Positions 40,380 through 49,600 of a stretch of 64,000 nt of DNA are shown one piece after another (position 1 is the stretch's first letter; the number at the start of each line of letters is the position of its first letter). A program made the translations under genes and the position numbers. Source of the DNA: Roseibacillus persicicus (GTDB lineage Bacteria; Verrucomicrobiota; Verrucomicrobiia; Verrucomicrobiales; Akkermansiaceae). A model generated the notes under the pieces. The model was not told the DNA's origin, made no database searches, and saw only the letters and a list, made by a program, of their open reading frames with translations. The stretch covers positions 215,695 through 279,694 of the forward strand of contig NZ_BMXI01000002.1 of NCBI RefSeq assembly GCF_014651675.1. The letters run 5' to 3'.

Positions 40380-41371
40380 CTGCTCTCTCATCGTTCAATT
40401 CCTTTATCTTAAGAAGAACCGGAGCGAGAGCTTTCGCGGTCGTGGACGTGATGCAGGAGCTCTGGAGTGGCTACGGTCAGATTCTTCGTCTGGGGCTGGA
40501 GGGAGGAGATCTGAAGACGGTAGTTGCCAAGCACATCGCTCCCCCCGCTGCGGGCAATCATCCTCGTGGCTGGAACACCAGTCTTTCCCATGCGAGAAAG
40601 GTCAGATCCTATCAGGTTGAGGACAATTGGTATGGTGACTACAACCCGAAGCACGACCCCAATTGCCGTACTCCCGCAATGTTGGGATCTACTTGCGTCG
40701 GGGGGCATACTCTTTTGCTTCTGGAGGATCTGGATGCCGCCGGATACCCTGAACGATTGGATTCTGCCGGATGGGGTGAGGTGAGTCTTTGCCTCCATTG
40801 GCTTGCCGAGTTTCATTCGATTCACCTCAGTGAGAGTCCGAAATCATGGCCCGGTCTGTGGGAAGTTGGAACCTACTGGCACCTCGATACGCGTCCTGAT
40901 GAGCTTGCGGCGTTGCAGGATGACGCCCTCCGCGCCGCCGCTCCTTCGATAGATGAACGGCTGCGAGAGGCCCGGTTCCAAACCCTTGTTCATGGTGATG
41001 CCAAGTTGGCCAACTTCTGTTTCTCGAAGAGTTCGGAACAGGTGGCGGGGCTGGACTTTCAGTATGTAGGAGGCGGTTGTGGGATGAAGGATGTGGCCTA
41101 CTTTCTCGGGAGCTGTTTGGACGAAGGCACGATGGAGCTCCGCGAAGACGAGCTGCTTGACAGCTATTTTCGCTTTCTAACAGGAGCCTTGCAGCGCAGG
41201 AGAAGCGGGATCGATTCTGCCGCGGTTGAGGCAGAATGGCGCGAACTTTTCCCGCTCGCTTGGACGGATTTCCATCGTTTTCTCAAGGGCTGGTGCCCGA
41301 CCCATTGGAAGCTCAATCACTATAGTGAACGAACGGCAGCCGAGGTGGTCGGGGCCATGTTGGCGGAGTGA
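40376..41371 (+). CDS. small-molecule kinase-like protein (APH/EcKinase fold)
   Basis: This is a 331-residue cytoplasmic protein with the aminoglycoside-phosphotransferase/ecdysteroid-kinase fold. The catalytic loop is [14 protein letters not shown] and the metal-binding segment is [22 protein letters not shown] nucleotide-binding lysine lies in [10 protein letters not shown]. It starts at GTG 40376, overlapping the ligase gene's stop, so a role in phosphorylating a sugar or precursor for the same surface glycan is reasonable. The natural substrate is unknown. Confidence 0.82.
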   Translation: MTALSSFNSFILRRTGARAFAVVDVMQELWSGYGQILRLGLEGGDLKTVVAKHIAPPAAGNHPRGWNTSLSHARKVRSYQVEDNWYGDYNPKHDPNCRTPAMLGSTCVGGHTLLLLEDLDAAGYPERLDSAGWGEVSLCLHWLAEFHSIHLSESPKSWPGLWEVGTYWHLDTRPDELAALQDDALRAAAPSIDERLREARFQTLVHGDAKLANFCFSKSSEQVAGLDFQYVGGGCGMKDVAYFLGSCLDEGTMELREDELLDSYFRFLTGALQRRRSGIDSAAVEAEWRELFPLAWTDFHRFLKGWCPTHWKLNHYSERTAAEVVGAMLAE

Positions 41372-41377
41372 AATCTT

Positions 41378-42166
41378 CTATTCCTTGCTCGTGAAGAGCG
41401 ATGAGAAGAGGTTGTCCATATAGGTGAATGCCCGTTTGGAGGAAGTTTCATTGTATTCCGCCTTACCCGTCATCTTGGCCTCGGGATCGGTGAAGGAGTG
41501 GACGGTATTGCTGAACTGAACCAGTTGCCAGTCGACCTCGGTTGCCAGCATCGCTTGCTCGAATTGGGCGACGTCTTCCTGGGGGACGAAGGGGTCGGCC
41601 GCTCCGTGGAGAACCAGGACTTTCGCTTTGGTCTTGGCCGCATCATCTTCCAGGGTGGGGGAAACGAGGTCGCCGTGAAAGGACACGATGGCATCCAGGT
41701 CAGCTTCGGTGCGACCGAGTTCGAGAACAGTCCCTCCACCGAAGCAAAAGCCGATCGCGGCCGTGCGCTCTTTGTCCGTGGGCGCTTCTTGCTGGAGAAA
41801 AGTGTCGAGCGCCAGCTGGGCACGCGACCGCATCATCGCCCGGTCGGCGCGGACCGCGCCAGCTGCTTTGCCTGCTTCTCCAGCATCTGCAGGTCGGACG
41901 TCGACGCCATACATGTCAGCTACAAAAACCACTCGATCTTGGCCAGCGACTTCGATTGCTTTCTCGATGGCTGCCTCGGTGACTCCCATCCAATTGGGAA
42001 CCATGAGAATAGAGGGAGAGGGCTCTGTTAGAACGTCATCATAGACGAGGACGCCTTCGAACTTGGTCTCGCCGCTGGTATAGGAGACCTTCTTTTGAAC
42101 GATGTCGGCAGAGGAGGTGGCTGCCAAAGAGAGAGAAATCAGAGCGATAGTTTGGAGATTTTTCAT
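41378..42166 (-). CDS. exported dienelactone hydrolase-family protein
   Basis: This is a 262-residue alpha/beta hydrolase with signal MKNLQTIALISLSLAATSSA. The nucleophile is the cysteine of AIGFCFGGGT, the acid is the aspartate of HGAADPFVP and the base is the histidine of NTVHSFTDP. The Cys nucleophile is typical of dienelactone hydrolases. It is exported, so the substrate is probably periplasmic and not an aromatic-degradation lactone. It is divergent from the rtcR gene (151 nt). Confidence 0.9.
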   Translation of the reverse strand: MKNLQTIALISLSLAATSSADIVQKKVSYTSGETKFEGVLVYDDVLTEPSPSILMVPNWMGVTEAAIEKAIEVAGQDRVVFVADMYGVDVRPADAGEAGKAAGAVRADRAMMRSRAQLALDTFLQQEAPTDKERTAAIGFCFGGGTVLELGRTEADLDAIVSFHGDLVSPTLEDDAAKTKAKVLVLHGAADPFVPQEDVAQFEQAMLATEVDWQLVQFSNTVHSFTDPEAKMTGKAEYNETSSKRAFTYMDNLFSSLFTSKE

Positions 42167-42317
42167 AGTTCATTATGAAAGTAGATGGCATCCCTGATTT
42201 CGCAAGTCGGTTGGATGGGGGCTTCGACTGACTCGTTCGAATCGGAGAATTGCGAAGGTCCCAAGGCTTGCGAAAAAAAGAGTGCTCTCGAAAATTGGCG
42301 AGTGGTAGCCTGTGGCG

Positions 42318-43922
42318 GTGAAGAAGACGGTGGCGATGGGATTGCTGGGGACTCGCTTGGATCGGGGCTCGAGCGCAGGGCGTTGGAGTGGCTGGCGTCC
42401 GACGGTGTCGCTCTTTCAGCATGAGGACCTTCTGATCGACCGCTTCGAGCTCTTGACCGAGCCGCAGTTCGCAGAAATGGCGCAAGAGGTGGCGGCGGAT
42501 ATCAGGCTCGTCTCGCCCGAGACCGAGGTGCGTATTCACGAGTTGTCCTTTGGTCGCGATGCCTGGGACTTGGCGGATGTTTATGGAGCTCTCTTTGACT
42601 GGGCCAAGCAGCAGGACTTTCGCCTCGGGGAGGAGGACTATCTTCTCCACATCACCACGGGCACCCACGTGGCCCAGATTTCGCTCTTTCTGCTCAATGA
42701 GGCGGGCTACTTGCCGGGGCGCATGATTCAGACCGCGCCTCCCTTTGGCAAGTTGCGGCGGGGGGACTCGGGGGTGGGACGGTATTCCTTCATCGACCTT
42801 GATCTCTCGCGCTATGACGAGTTGACCAGTCGCTTTGCGAAAGAGCTGTTAGAGACGACGGACTTTCTGAAAAGCGGAATCGCGACTCGAAATGAGAAGT
42901 TCAATCGCCTCATTGAGCGTATCGAGCAAGTCGCGCTTCGTTCCAAGGCCCCCATTCTGTTGACCGGTCCCACGGGTGCGGGAAAAAGTCATTTGGCCAA
43001 GCGCATCTATGAGTTGCGGCATGAGCGGGCGGGCTTGGAAGGAGAGTTTGTGGAAGTCAACTGTGCCACCCTCACTGGCGACACGGCGGCCTCGACTTTG
43101 TTCGGTCATCGTAAAGGGGCGTTCACTGGAGCGCAGGCCAATCGGCCCGGCCTCTTGCGCACCGCCCATGGGGGCATGCTCTTTCTGGATGAAATCGGGG
43201 AACTGGGACTGGATGAGCAGGCGATGCTGCTACGGGCTTTGGAGGAAAAAACCTTTTTGCCAGTGGGGGCGGACAGTCCGGTGAAGAGCGACTTTCAACT
43301 GATTGCTGGAACGAATCGGGATTTGGGTGCAGCGGTTAGTGAGGGGCGGTTTCGGGAAGACCTCTTGGCGAGGATTCAGCTATGGACTTTCTCTCTGCCC
43401 GCACTCGCCGAGCGGCGGGAAGATATTCCGCCCAACCTGGACTACGAGATTGAACGCTTCACCCAGTCGGAAGGGCGGAGTTTGACTTTCAACAAGGAGG
43501 CGAAAGAGGCTTTCCTTCGCTTTGCGCTTTCCGCCGACACCCCGTGGCGGGGAAACTTCCGCGACCTGAATGCCGCCGTCATCCGTATGGGTACTTTGGC
43601 GCCCCGCGGCCGAGTGCGGGTCGAAGATGTCGAAGAGGAGGTCGCCCGTTTGCGTGCCAGCTGGCATCGTCCCGTGCAGGAAGAATCCGTTGAGCTCGTT
43701 GACCTCACTTCCTTGCTCACCCCGGAGCAATTGGCGGAGATCGATCCTTTCGACCGCATCCAGCTCGCTCACGTTCTCGCGGTCTGCCGGCGCAGTAAAA
43801 CCCTCGCGGAAGCTGGCCGCGAACTCTTTGCCGCCTCGCGGCTGAAGAGGGCCAAACCCAATGATTCCGACCGCTTGAAAAAGTATTTGGACAAGTTCGG
43901 TTTGAGCTTTGAGGGCAATTAG
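42318..43922 (+). CDS. rtcR: sigma-54-dependent regulator RtcR
   Basis: This is a 534-residue activator of RNA-repair genes. GTG 42318 is chosen because it gives MKKTVAMGLLGTRLD, which aligns with the start of E. coli RtcR; GTG 42312 and ATG 42336 also exist. The N-terminal CARF-like ligand domain includes YLLHITTGTHVAQI. The AAA+ domain has Walker A TGPTGAGKS, the sigma-54 contact loop GAFTGA, and FLDEIGELGLD. A helix-turn-helix lies near the C-terminus (KTLAEAGRELFAASR). RtcR normally sits beside rtcBA (RNA ligase and cyclase), which are not in this window. It overlaps the stop of the convergent PEP-CTERM gene. Confidence 0.95.
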   Translation: MKKTVAMGLLGTRLDRGSSAGRWSGWRPTVSLFQHEDLLIDRFELLTEPQFAEMAQEVAADIRLVSPETEVRIHELSFGRDAWDLADVYGALFDWAKQQDFRLGEEDYLLHITTGTHVAQISLFLLNEAGYLPGRMIQTAPPFGKLRRGDSGVGRYSFIDLDLSRYDELTSRFAKELLETTDFLKSGIATRNEKFNRLIERIEQVALRSKAPILLTGPTGAGKSHLAKRIYELRHERAGLEGEFVEVNCATLTGDTAASTLFGHRKGAFTGAQANRPGLLRTAHGGMLFLDEIGELGLDEQAMLLRALEEKTFLPVGADSPVKSDFQLIAGTNRDLGAAVSEGRFREDLLARIQLWTFSLPALAERREDIPPNLDYEIERFTQSEGRSLTFNKEAKEAFLRFALSADTPWRGNFRDLNAAVIRMGTLAPRGRVRVEDVEEEVARLRASWHRPVQEESVELVDLTSLLTPEQLAEIDPFDRIQLAHVLAVCRRSKTLAEAGRELFAASRLKRAKPNDSDRLKKYLDKFGLSFEGN

Positions 43923-44719
43923 AAGTCTTTGCTTTCAGCGCGGCGTCTTTTCGCGAGCAAGAAGGAGGAAGAAAGTAAAAGAAAGATAGAGCTGGGCTCG
44001 GGAACAACTTGAAGTGAGAAGCCTTCGAATTGATTGCCGGATAGGTCAAAAAACGCGGAGGAATATTCGGGTATGACCGGGGCCTCGTTGGTGCCATGTG
44101 GGTCGATCCAGACACCGTTTTCGAATCGGCTGACGAGGTGGCTTCCGCTGGGTTCTACTTGTAGAACCGCATCGCCCTCTGAAGGGCTTCGGCCGATTAG
44201 GGTTGAAAAGTCTGCTCCGAAAATGGGGTTCGGATTGGCGACAAAGTGGATGTCGTTGCTGTAAGGCCCACCTCGGGATTGAGTCGGTTGGACAGCGGTG
44301 GTCGACGAATTCTTTAAGTCGGATAAGAAATCGGTAATAACCAACTGACCGGAGGTGATAAATTGGAAAGACTCTGGGACCCAGAGAACCACTCCTTCCC
44401 ACGGGAGAATTGAGAGGGAATGCGAAGGGTCATTCAGTTCATCATCTGACCATCCTGAGCCATCGTACTGAAATGTTTCAAATTGCCCGTTTTTCCAAAG
44501 GAAAAACTGCGTGCCTGCGGGCCAAAGTTCGGTTAAGAGTTGTTTTTCCAGAACGCTGGCAGTGGGAGAGTCTTTTTGGTGGAAAGGGGAGGCGATCAGA
44601 TTGTAGCCGGCTTCCAGATCCGAGGTGACATATCCGACCACTGGGGAAATTGCTTGGCCCAGTAGTTGAAAGGTCGTAATTGCATACACGGACAGCAAGG
44701 TGTTTCGGGTGCGGGACAT
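43919..44719 (-). CDS. PEP-CTERM exported protein
   Basis: This is a 266-residue exported protein with an N-terminal signal-like helix (LLSVYAITTFQLLGQA). It ends with a complete PEP-CTERM sorting tail: VPEPSSIFLLL, a hydrophobic stretch, then AKRRRAESK. Exosortase would cleave at PEP and the protein would reach the cell surface or the exopolysaccharide. The middle (about residues 30-230) has repeated short strands (GYNLIASPFHQ, GTQFFLWKNGQFETF, GVVLWVPESFQF) of unknown fold. It is probably a surface or matrix protein. It overlaps the stop of rtcR by 4 nt, convergent. Confidence 0.8.
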   Translation of the reverse strand: MSRTRNTLLSVYAITTFQLLGQAISPVVGYVTSDLEAGYNLIASPFHQKDSPTASVLEKQLLTELWPAGTQFFLWKNGQFETFQYDGSGWSDDELNDPSHSLSILPWEGVVLWVPESFQFITSGQLVITDFLSDLKNSSTTAVQPTQSRGGPYSNDIHFVANPNPIFGADFSTLIGRSPSEGDAVLQVEPSGSHLVSRFENGVWIDPHGTNEAPVIPEYSSAFFDLSGNQFEGFSLQVVPEPSSIFLLLSSSFLLAKRRRAESKDF

Positions 44720-44816
44720 ATAGAGGAAGATTTCATCTTCTCTATATTAGGAATAGGAAAAAAATTCGTTCAGCCCTGTTTAGTGGCGGGGATGGGGAGT
44801 CACCAAGTGGCGGGAG

Positions 44817-45854
44817 GTGTTGACCAATCCGGATCGCTTGCAGGAGGCGATGCAGTGGGCCGAGAGTTTGCGAATCGAATCGCCGGGGGAGAATTGGGAG
44901 GTCGAAAAGGGGATCTTGCGCTTGGGGTCTCAGCTTCCCGGTGCCTTGAGTGGGGAGGACATTGATCAGCTCCAGTTTGATCGAGGGGCCTTGCGTTTGC
45001 AGAGACAGTGGCTGTGGGGATGGCAACAGCTTCTTGATCGCCTCAGTGTTTTGGCGAAGAACGAAGGCGTCTTCATGTGGAGCTCGGGCTTATCGATCGG
45101 CAAACTCTTCGATAAGGTTCTTTGCCATTTTCTTTTCAATAATGGCAATATTCCTCGTCCGAGAGGAGTGGCTTATTCGCCAGAAAACTTAGCAGGCGTT
45201 CTCGCCAAAATGTCCGAGACGAACTGCTTGCGCGTCTTCATCAAGCCTCGCTCGGGGTCGTCGGCTTCGGGCGTGATCGCTCTGCAACGTCGGGGAGAAG
45301 AACTGCGAGCGACCGCGCCGATCGAGATTGAGAATGGGCTTTGCTACAATTCGCTGCGGGTGCGGACTTACACCAGGCGTAAGGAGGTCGAGCTGATCGT
45401 GGACACGGTCTGTTGGCAGGACGCGATTGTGGAACGCTGGTTTCCAAAAGCAGGGTTCCGGGGGCGGACTGTGGATCTGCGCGTGGTGACGATCGCGGGG
45501 GAGCCGACCCATTGGATATTGCGCGCTAGCAAAGGTCCGCTGACCAATCTGCACCTCGGAAACGAGCGAGGAGAAACCGCAGCCTTTCAAGAGGCGATGG
45601 GCGAGGCCTGGGGGGAGCTGTTAGAACTTTGTCGAAAGACCGCTTCGCTCTTTCCTGACATGCTGACCCTGGGGATCGATGTGCTGGCCGCGCCCTCGTT
45701 GGACCACTTCGTGGTGGCCGAGGTGAATGCCTTTGGAGATCTCTTACCTGGCATTCTCGATGAGCAGGGCCTTTCGACCTACGAACGTCAAGCGGCTGAG
45801 ATGAGAAGCAGGGAGCCTAGGAGGCTGAACGGCGCAGAATCACAATCTGCATGA
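44817..45854 (+). CDS. ATP-grasp family protein (STM4014-like), 5' end probably damaged
   Basis: This is a 345-residue frame from GTG 44817. The ATP-grasp signs are FIKPRSGSSASGVIAL, RTVDLRVVTIAGEP, LTLGIDVLAAPSLDHFVVAEVN and NAFGDLLPG. The start is doubtful. The residues just upstream in this frame, from a stop at 44781 (GWGVTKWREVL), look like a continuation of the protein, while similar N-terminal content (RNRKKIRSALFSG) lies in another frame at 44749-44790. A one-base loss in GGGG at 44787-44790 would explain the break. Either the gene is decayed at its 5' end or the assembly has an indel. Function is unknown; STM4014 relatives occur in small clusters with radical-SAM genes. Confidence 0.65.
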   Translation: MLTNPDRLQEAMQWAESLRIESPGENWEVEKGILRLGSQLPGALSGEDIDQLQFDRGALRLQRQWLWGWQQLLDRLSVLAKNEGVFMWSSGLSIGKLFDKVLCHFLFNNGNIPRPRGVAYSPENLAGVLAKMSETNCLRVFIKPRSGSSASGVIALQRRGEELRATAPIEIENGLCYNSLRVRTYTRRKEVELIVDTVCWQDAIVERWFPKAGFRGRTVDLRVVTIAGEPTHWILRASKGPLTNLHLGNERGETAAFQEAMGEAWGELLELCRKTASLFPDMLTLGIDVLAAPSLDHFVVAEVNAFGDLLPGILDEQGLSTYERQAAEMRSREPRRLNGAESQSA

Positions 45855-46650
45855 AACCTCCCGCAGCCCCGTCGCTTGAAAGGAAGTAAGAGTTGTCGCT
45901 TTTCAGCACGATGAGTTGAGTCTGCTCGGTGGGGCGAACGGGGATCACATTGTTTTCTTGGATTTCCCATCCCTTGGGACCTTTGTAGGAGAGCTCGTAG
46001 ACGGCTCGTCCATTGGCTGCATTGATGACGCTGTCCCGGCCGGGCTTGAGGTCTGCTTTTTGTTTGCCGCTAAACCGCATCGAGATGTCGAAGGGTGAGA
46101 GGTTGTGAACCCTTAGCTTACCTGGGGGAAGTTTGCTGGGGTCGTCGTTGATCACGTAGGGTTGATAGAGTCCTCCTCCCGCAGGAGCCAAGAGGACGGT
46201 GGCGCGTTTGGTGTTGGTGGGGAGCTTGACGAGGGCGACGAGACTGGGCTCGGTTTCGCGGCGTCGGAATAGTTCGCGGACGATGGGATCTTTACTTTTC
46301 GAGAGGTCTTCCAAGTCTTCGGGCTTTTGTTCCACCACCAGAGGTTTGGACTCGTGCTCGGCATCTTCCGCCGAGATTTCCTCGTCATTTCCAGAGCTGT
46401 TTGAACCGCCTTTTTGATGGACTTCCATCAGGGCAGGTCCCGTGTATCTGGCAGGTGTTGAGTAGGTAAAGGGAAGGGCAGTGAGGGTTTCTCCTTTGCC
46501 TTCGGTCTTCAGGCTAAGTCCTTCGATGGTGTCGCCCCAAGCGACGAGGTCGACGGTCATGGCGACCTTGGCTTCACCCTGTGCGGAGAGAGGGAGCAAG
46601 GAGGCGGCGAAGAGAGCAAGGAATGCCGGGAGTGCGACGTTAAATTTCAT
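45817..46650 (-). CDS. exported protein coupled to Verru_Chthon cassette A
   Basis: This is a 277-residue exported protein from ATG 46650 (MKFNVALPAFLALFAASLLPLSA). The open frame reaches 46695, but those residues overlap the gene upstream and carry no signal. The N-terminal mature part has beta strands (KVAMTVDLVAWGD), then an acidic low-complexity stretch (about residues 85-115), then a fold with FDISMRFSGKQKADLKPG and YELSYKGPKG. No family is recognised. Its start overlaps the last 11 nt of the Verru_Chthon A gene, so the two are co-translated. It also overlaps the convergent ATP-grasp gene by 38 nt. Confidence 0.75.
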   Translation of the reverse strand: MKFNVALPAFLALFAASLLPLSAQGEAKVAMTVDLVAWGDTIEGLSLKTEGKGETLTALPFTYSTPARYTGPALMEVHQKGGSNSSGNDEEISAEDAEHESKPLVVEQKPEDLEDLSKSKDPIVRELFRRRETEPSLVALVKLPTNTKRATVLLAPAGGGLYQPYVINDDPSKLPPGKLRVHNLSPFDISMRFSGKQKADLKPGRDSVINAANGRAVYELSYKGPKGWEIQENNVIPVRPTEQTQLIVLKSDNSYFLSSDGAAGGFMQIVILRRSAS

Positions 46651-49600
46651 TTTCGGAAAGCCAGCGGAAAGAGATGATTTTGAATTTGCGTCCAAAGGTT
46701 ATGTTTGTGCCGTTGAGTTTGGAAGGTGCGGTTTCGGGTGGATCGGATGGGTCCAGATATTCGATCTGTCTCTGCACGGTAGCTTCCGCATAGGCGGTGG
46801 CGAGGATTTTTCCTGCAGGGCTGTAGGAACGACCACAGGTTCGAATGGTGAAGGTGTCCGAGCGGACTGCGAGAGAAGGGGCTAGCACTTGCAAGAGGTC
46901 GCCTTGGGTCATCCAGCCGGGAATGGCGGTCGAGCGGTAGCCCTGCTCATTGCTGGTGGTGGAGTCGTAGAGCATTTCATCATCCGCGAGGATGCTGGCT
47001 ACGGCGCCGAAGTTGTTGTCCCGCGAGGTGACGGCCCAGTCCTTTTTCCGACGGCTGAAATCCGAGGGGCGGTCCGAGGTGTCACTACCATCGAGGTCGG
47101 CGCGGGGAGCTCCATTTTTGTGCGCGAGGGTAACCCGGTCCTGATTGGCCGAGATGCCGGAAAAGCCATTGCGTGCTCCAGTGTGACTGATGTTGACGCC
47201 GCTCTCGTCCAGGGCCTGCTGCAGGGCTCCACTTCGGCTCAGGGCCGGTTTATCGGAGATGTCAGCCAAGGCGCGGTTGACGAAGTGTGACATGGAAAGA
47301 AAGGGTCCACGCATCCGCACCTGGCGAGTGATCTCTGTGGCGAGTTCTTCGACCTCGCTGTTGGTGAGAACACGGTAGCCGGCGTACGAGTCATCCGAGT
47401 TTCCGGTTGGAGGGGTAGAGGGCCTTTCAATTTGTTCCAGGCTTCGAGGGAAGCTGGCTTCACTGGATTCTTCTCCGGTGGTGGGATGGACCCGATAGCG
47501 GGTGGAGGAAAGCAAGGCCTTCCAAGCATTGACGTTTGTAGAGCTGACGTTGAAGGCACCTTCCACGAGCAATTCTTTTGCTACCAAAGACGGATCGGAA
47601 AGGGCGCTGCTATCTTGCAATGAGTCAGCAAGAATCAAGTTCGGATTGCGGGGAGTACTCGACCTCTGATCCAAGGTGGAAAAGTAGTATCGGTCCCACA
47701 AGCAGGAGTTGAGAATGTGAGCCATGTCGAAGTAGGTGCGTCGCAGCTGGGTGGCACCGCTGTGATTGGGCGCGCCGACGAGCTCGTAATCCGCTCTCAA
47801 CTCGCTGATGGAATCGCGTTTGACGAAGGGGGTGGCGTAGGAGTTGCCAACAGCATAGGCAGGTTGGTGCCCGATCGAGACCCGTTCTTCATCATTGGTG
47901 AGATCGGCGTGTTGGAACTGGGCAAGAGAGGAGAAGCTACGGGGGACGGTGTAAAGGATCGTGGACTCGGAGCCCCGCACGTTGGAGTAACCCCAGCGGA
48001 CCGGGTTGAGCCCCAGGTTGCGGGTGAAGCCGGTTCCCGTGTCGCCACCTGGGGCGACAAAGGGGAGTAGGGCTGCGCTATCGTTACTTTCCATAAAGAA
48101 AGGAGGGGGATTGTAACTGGCAATGGGCTTGCTGAAGTTTGTGGCTTGCAGGTTGAAGTCTGCGAAGGTGCGCAAGGTCGATCCTCGTTGGCCGAGCTCG
48201 TAGTCACGAGGCATCAGGTTGATATAGTCCATCCCCGGCTGGCTAATCTGGAAGGCATAGAGCATCAAGGGGACCGGACCGGTGAGGTTGGGGGTGACGC
48301 TGCGGTCAAAGTTGCGGGCGGTCGGATTCCAGTAGCCGTTGTCGAGCTCGAAGCGTTCGATGCGTTTCAGGAATGTGCCGCGGGAGTTGTCTTCGGTCCT
48401 CATCTCGAGGGCAACAAGTGTGGTCTGCCAAGACTCGCGGATATCGAGCTTCTGAGGCAGGGTCATGACGGCGGTAGTTTGCAGCTCAAGACAACTATTG
48501 AAGTCGAATGGATTGACCGAGTCGACCGGGGCCATGGGTACACTGATTGCGCGTGTGGCGGTTCTGGCAGTTCGCACGACCTTGCCGGAATTGGTGAAAG
48601 CGTAGGCTTCTCCCGGGGCCAAGCTCCCGGCCGGAATGGTGAAAACCGCCTGGTTAAAGACTGCTGCCTCGCGGCTTGTCCGGGTCAGGGTTTCATCCGC
48701 AGGGAAAAATATACAGGTGGAGTTGTGCTGCCAGATCCGGGCGGGCAAGTTGCCGGTTGGAGTTTGGCTTTTGAATTGAAACTGGAGATCATCTTCCCAC
48801 TTCAATGGCACGGAGTAGGGATTGGCGATGGTGATGGCAACTTTGGCGCAAGGATAGACGCGATATTGGGTCTCGGATTGCTTGACCGTTCTGACGCCTA
48901 ACAGAAGGCGCACGTCGATGATGGAGGGAGCTATGCTGATGGAATCGTCGCCGCCATCGCCGCTTACGATCAAAGCGCCTCCGTCGAGGTTTTCAGCTCG
49001 ATTCACAAAGTCACTGATGTGGTCCCAGGTCAGGTTATCGAGACGGGAGAAGGGCGTGCCGGTTGCCTGGGGAATCACTCGTCCGCCTTGGATGGGGTAA
49101 TTGTCGTAGGCGTCGGATGGAGGGCTGGAAGAGAGCCCGTTGACCAAGCCGGTGGTGAGGTCGACCTTCAACCCTCCTTCGAGAGTATTGGTCAGCAAGC
49201 CGCGGCTGGTCGTGGAGGCCGAATGAAAGAGAGTTTCCCCGCCGGATTGACCCGCCTGGGGCTTGCCTAGCAAAAGCTCGCTGGACGGCAGGGTGATGAT
49301 GCTGGTGAGACGGCTTTGCTCGGCATCACTCGGGGTGGGGTAACCGGGAAGTTCATCGGTTGACTCCCAACCCCGGCGCTGGGCGGTCAGGGTGTCGTAA
49401 TCGTCCGGAAACTCGGTTTGTTCGCTGATGTTGATGCGGGATTTCACTCCCTCATCGCCGACCCACCAGGCATAGGCTCCCGTTCTGACCGTTCCATCGT
49501 TTGAACGAATGGGAACCAGCGGCGCAGAGACGTAGGAATCCATGGTCCCGCCGTTGTTGCCAAAGGTATTGGCTCCCACCAGGACAATTGCGGCGTCCGA

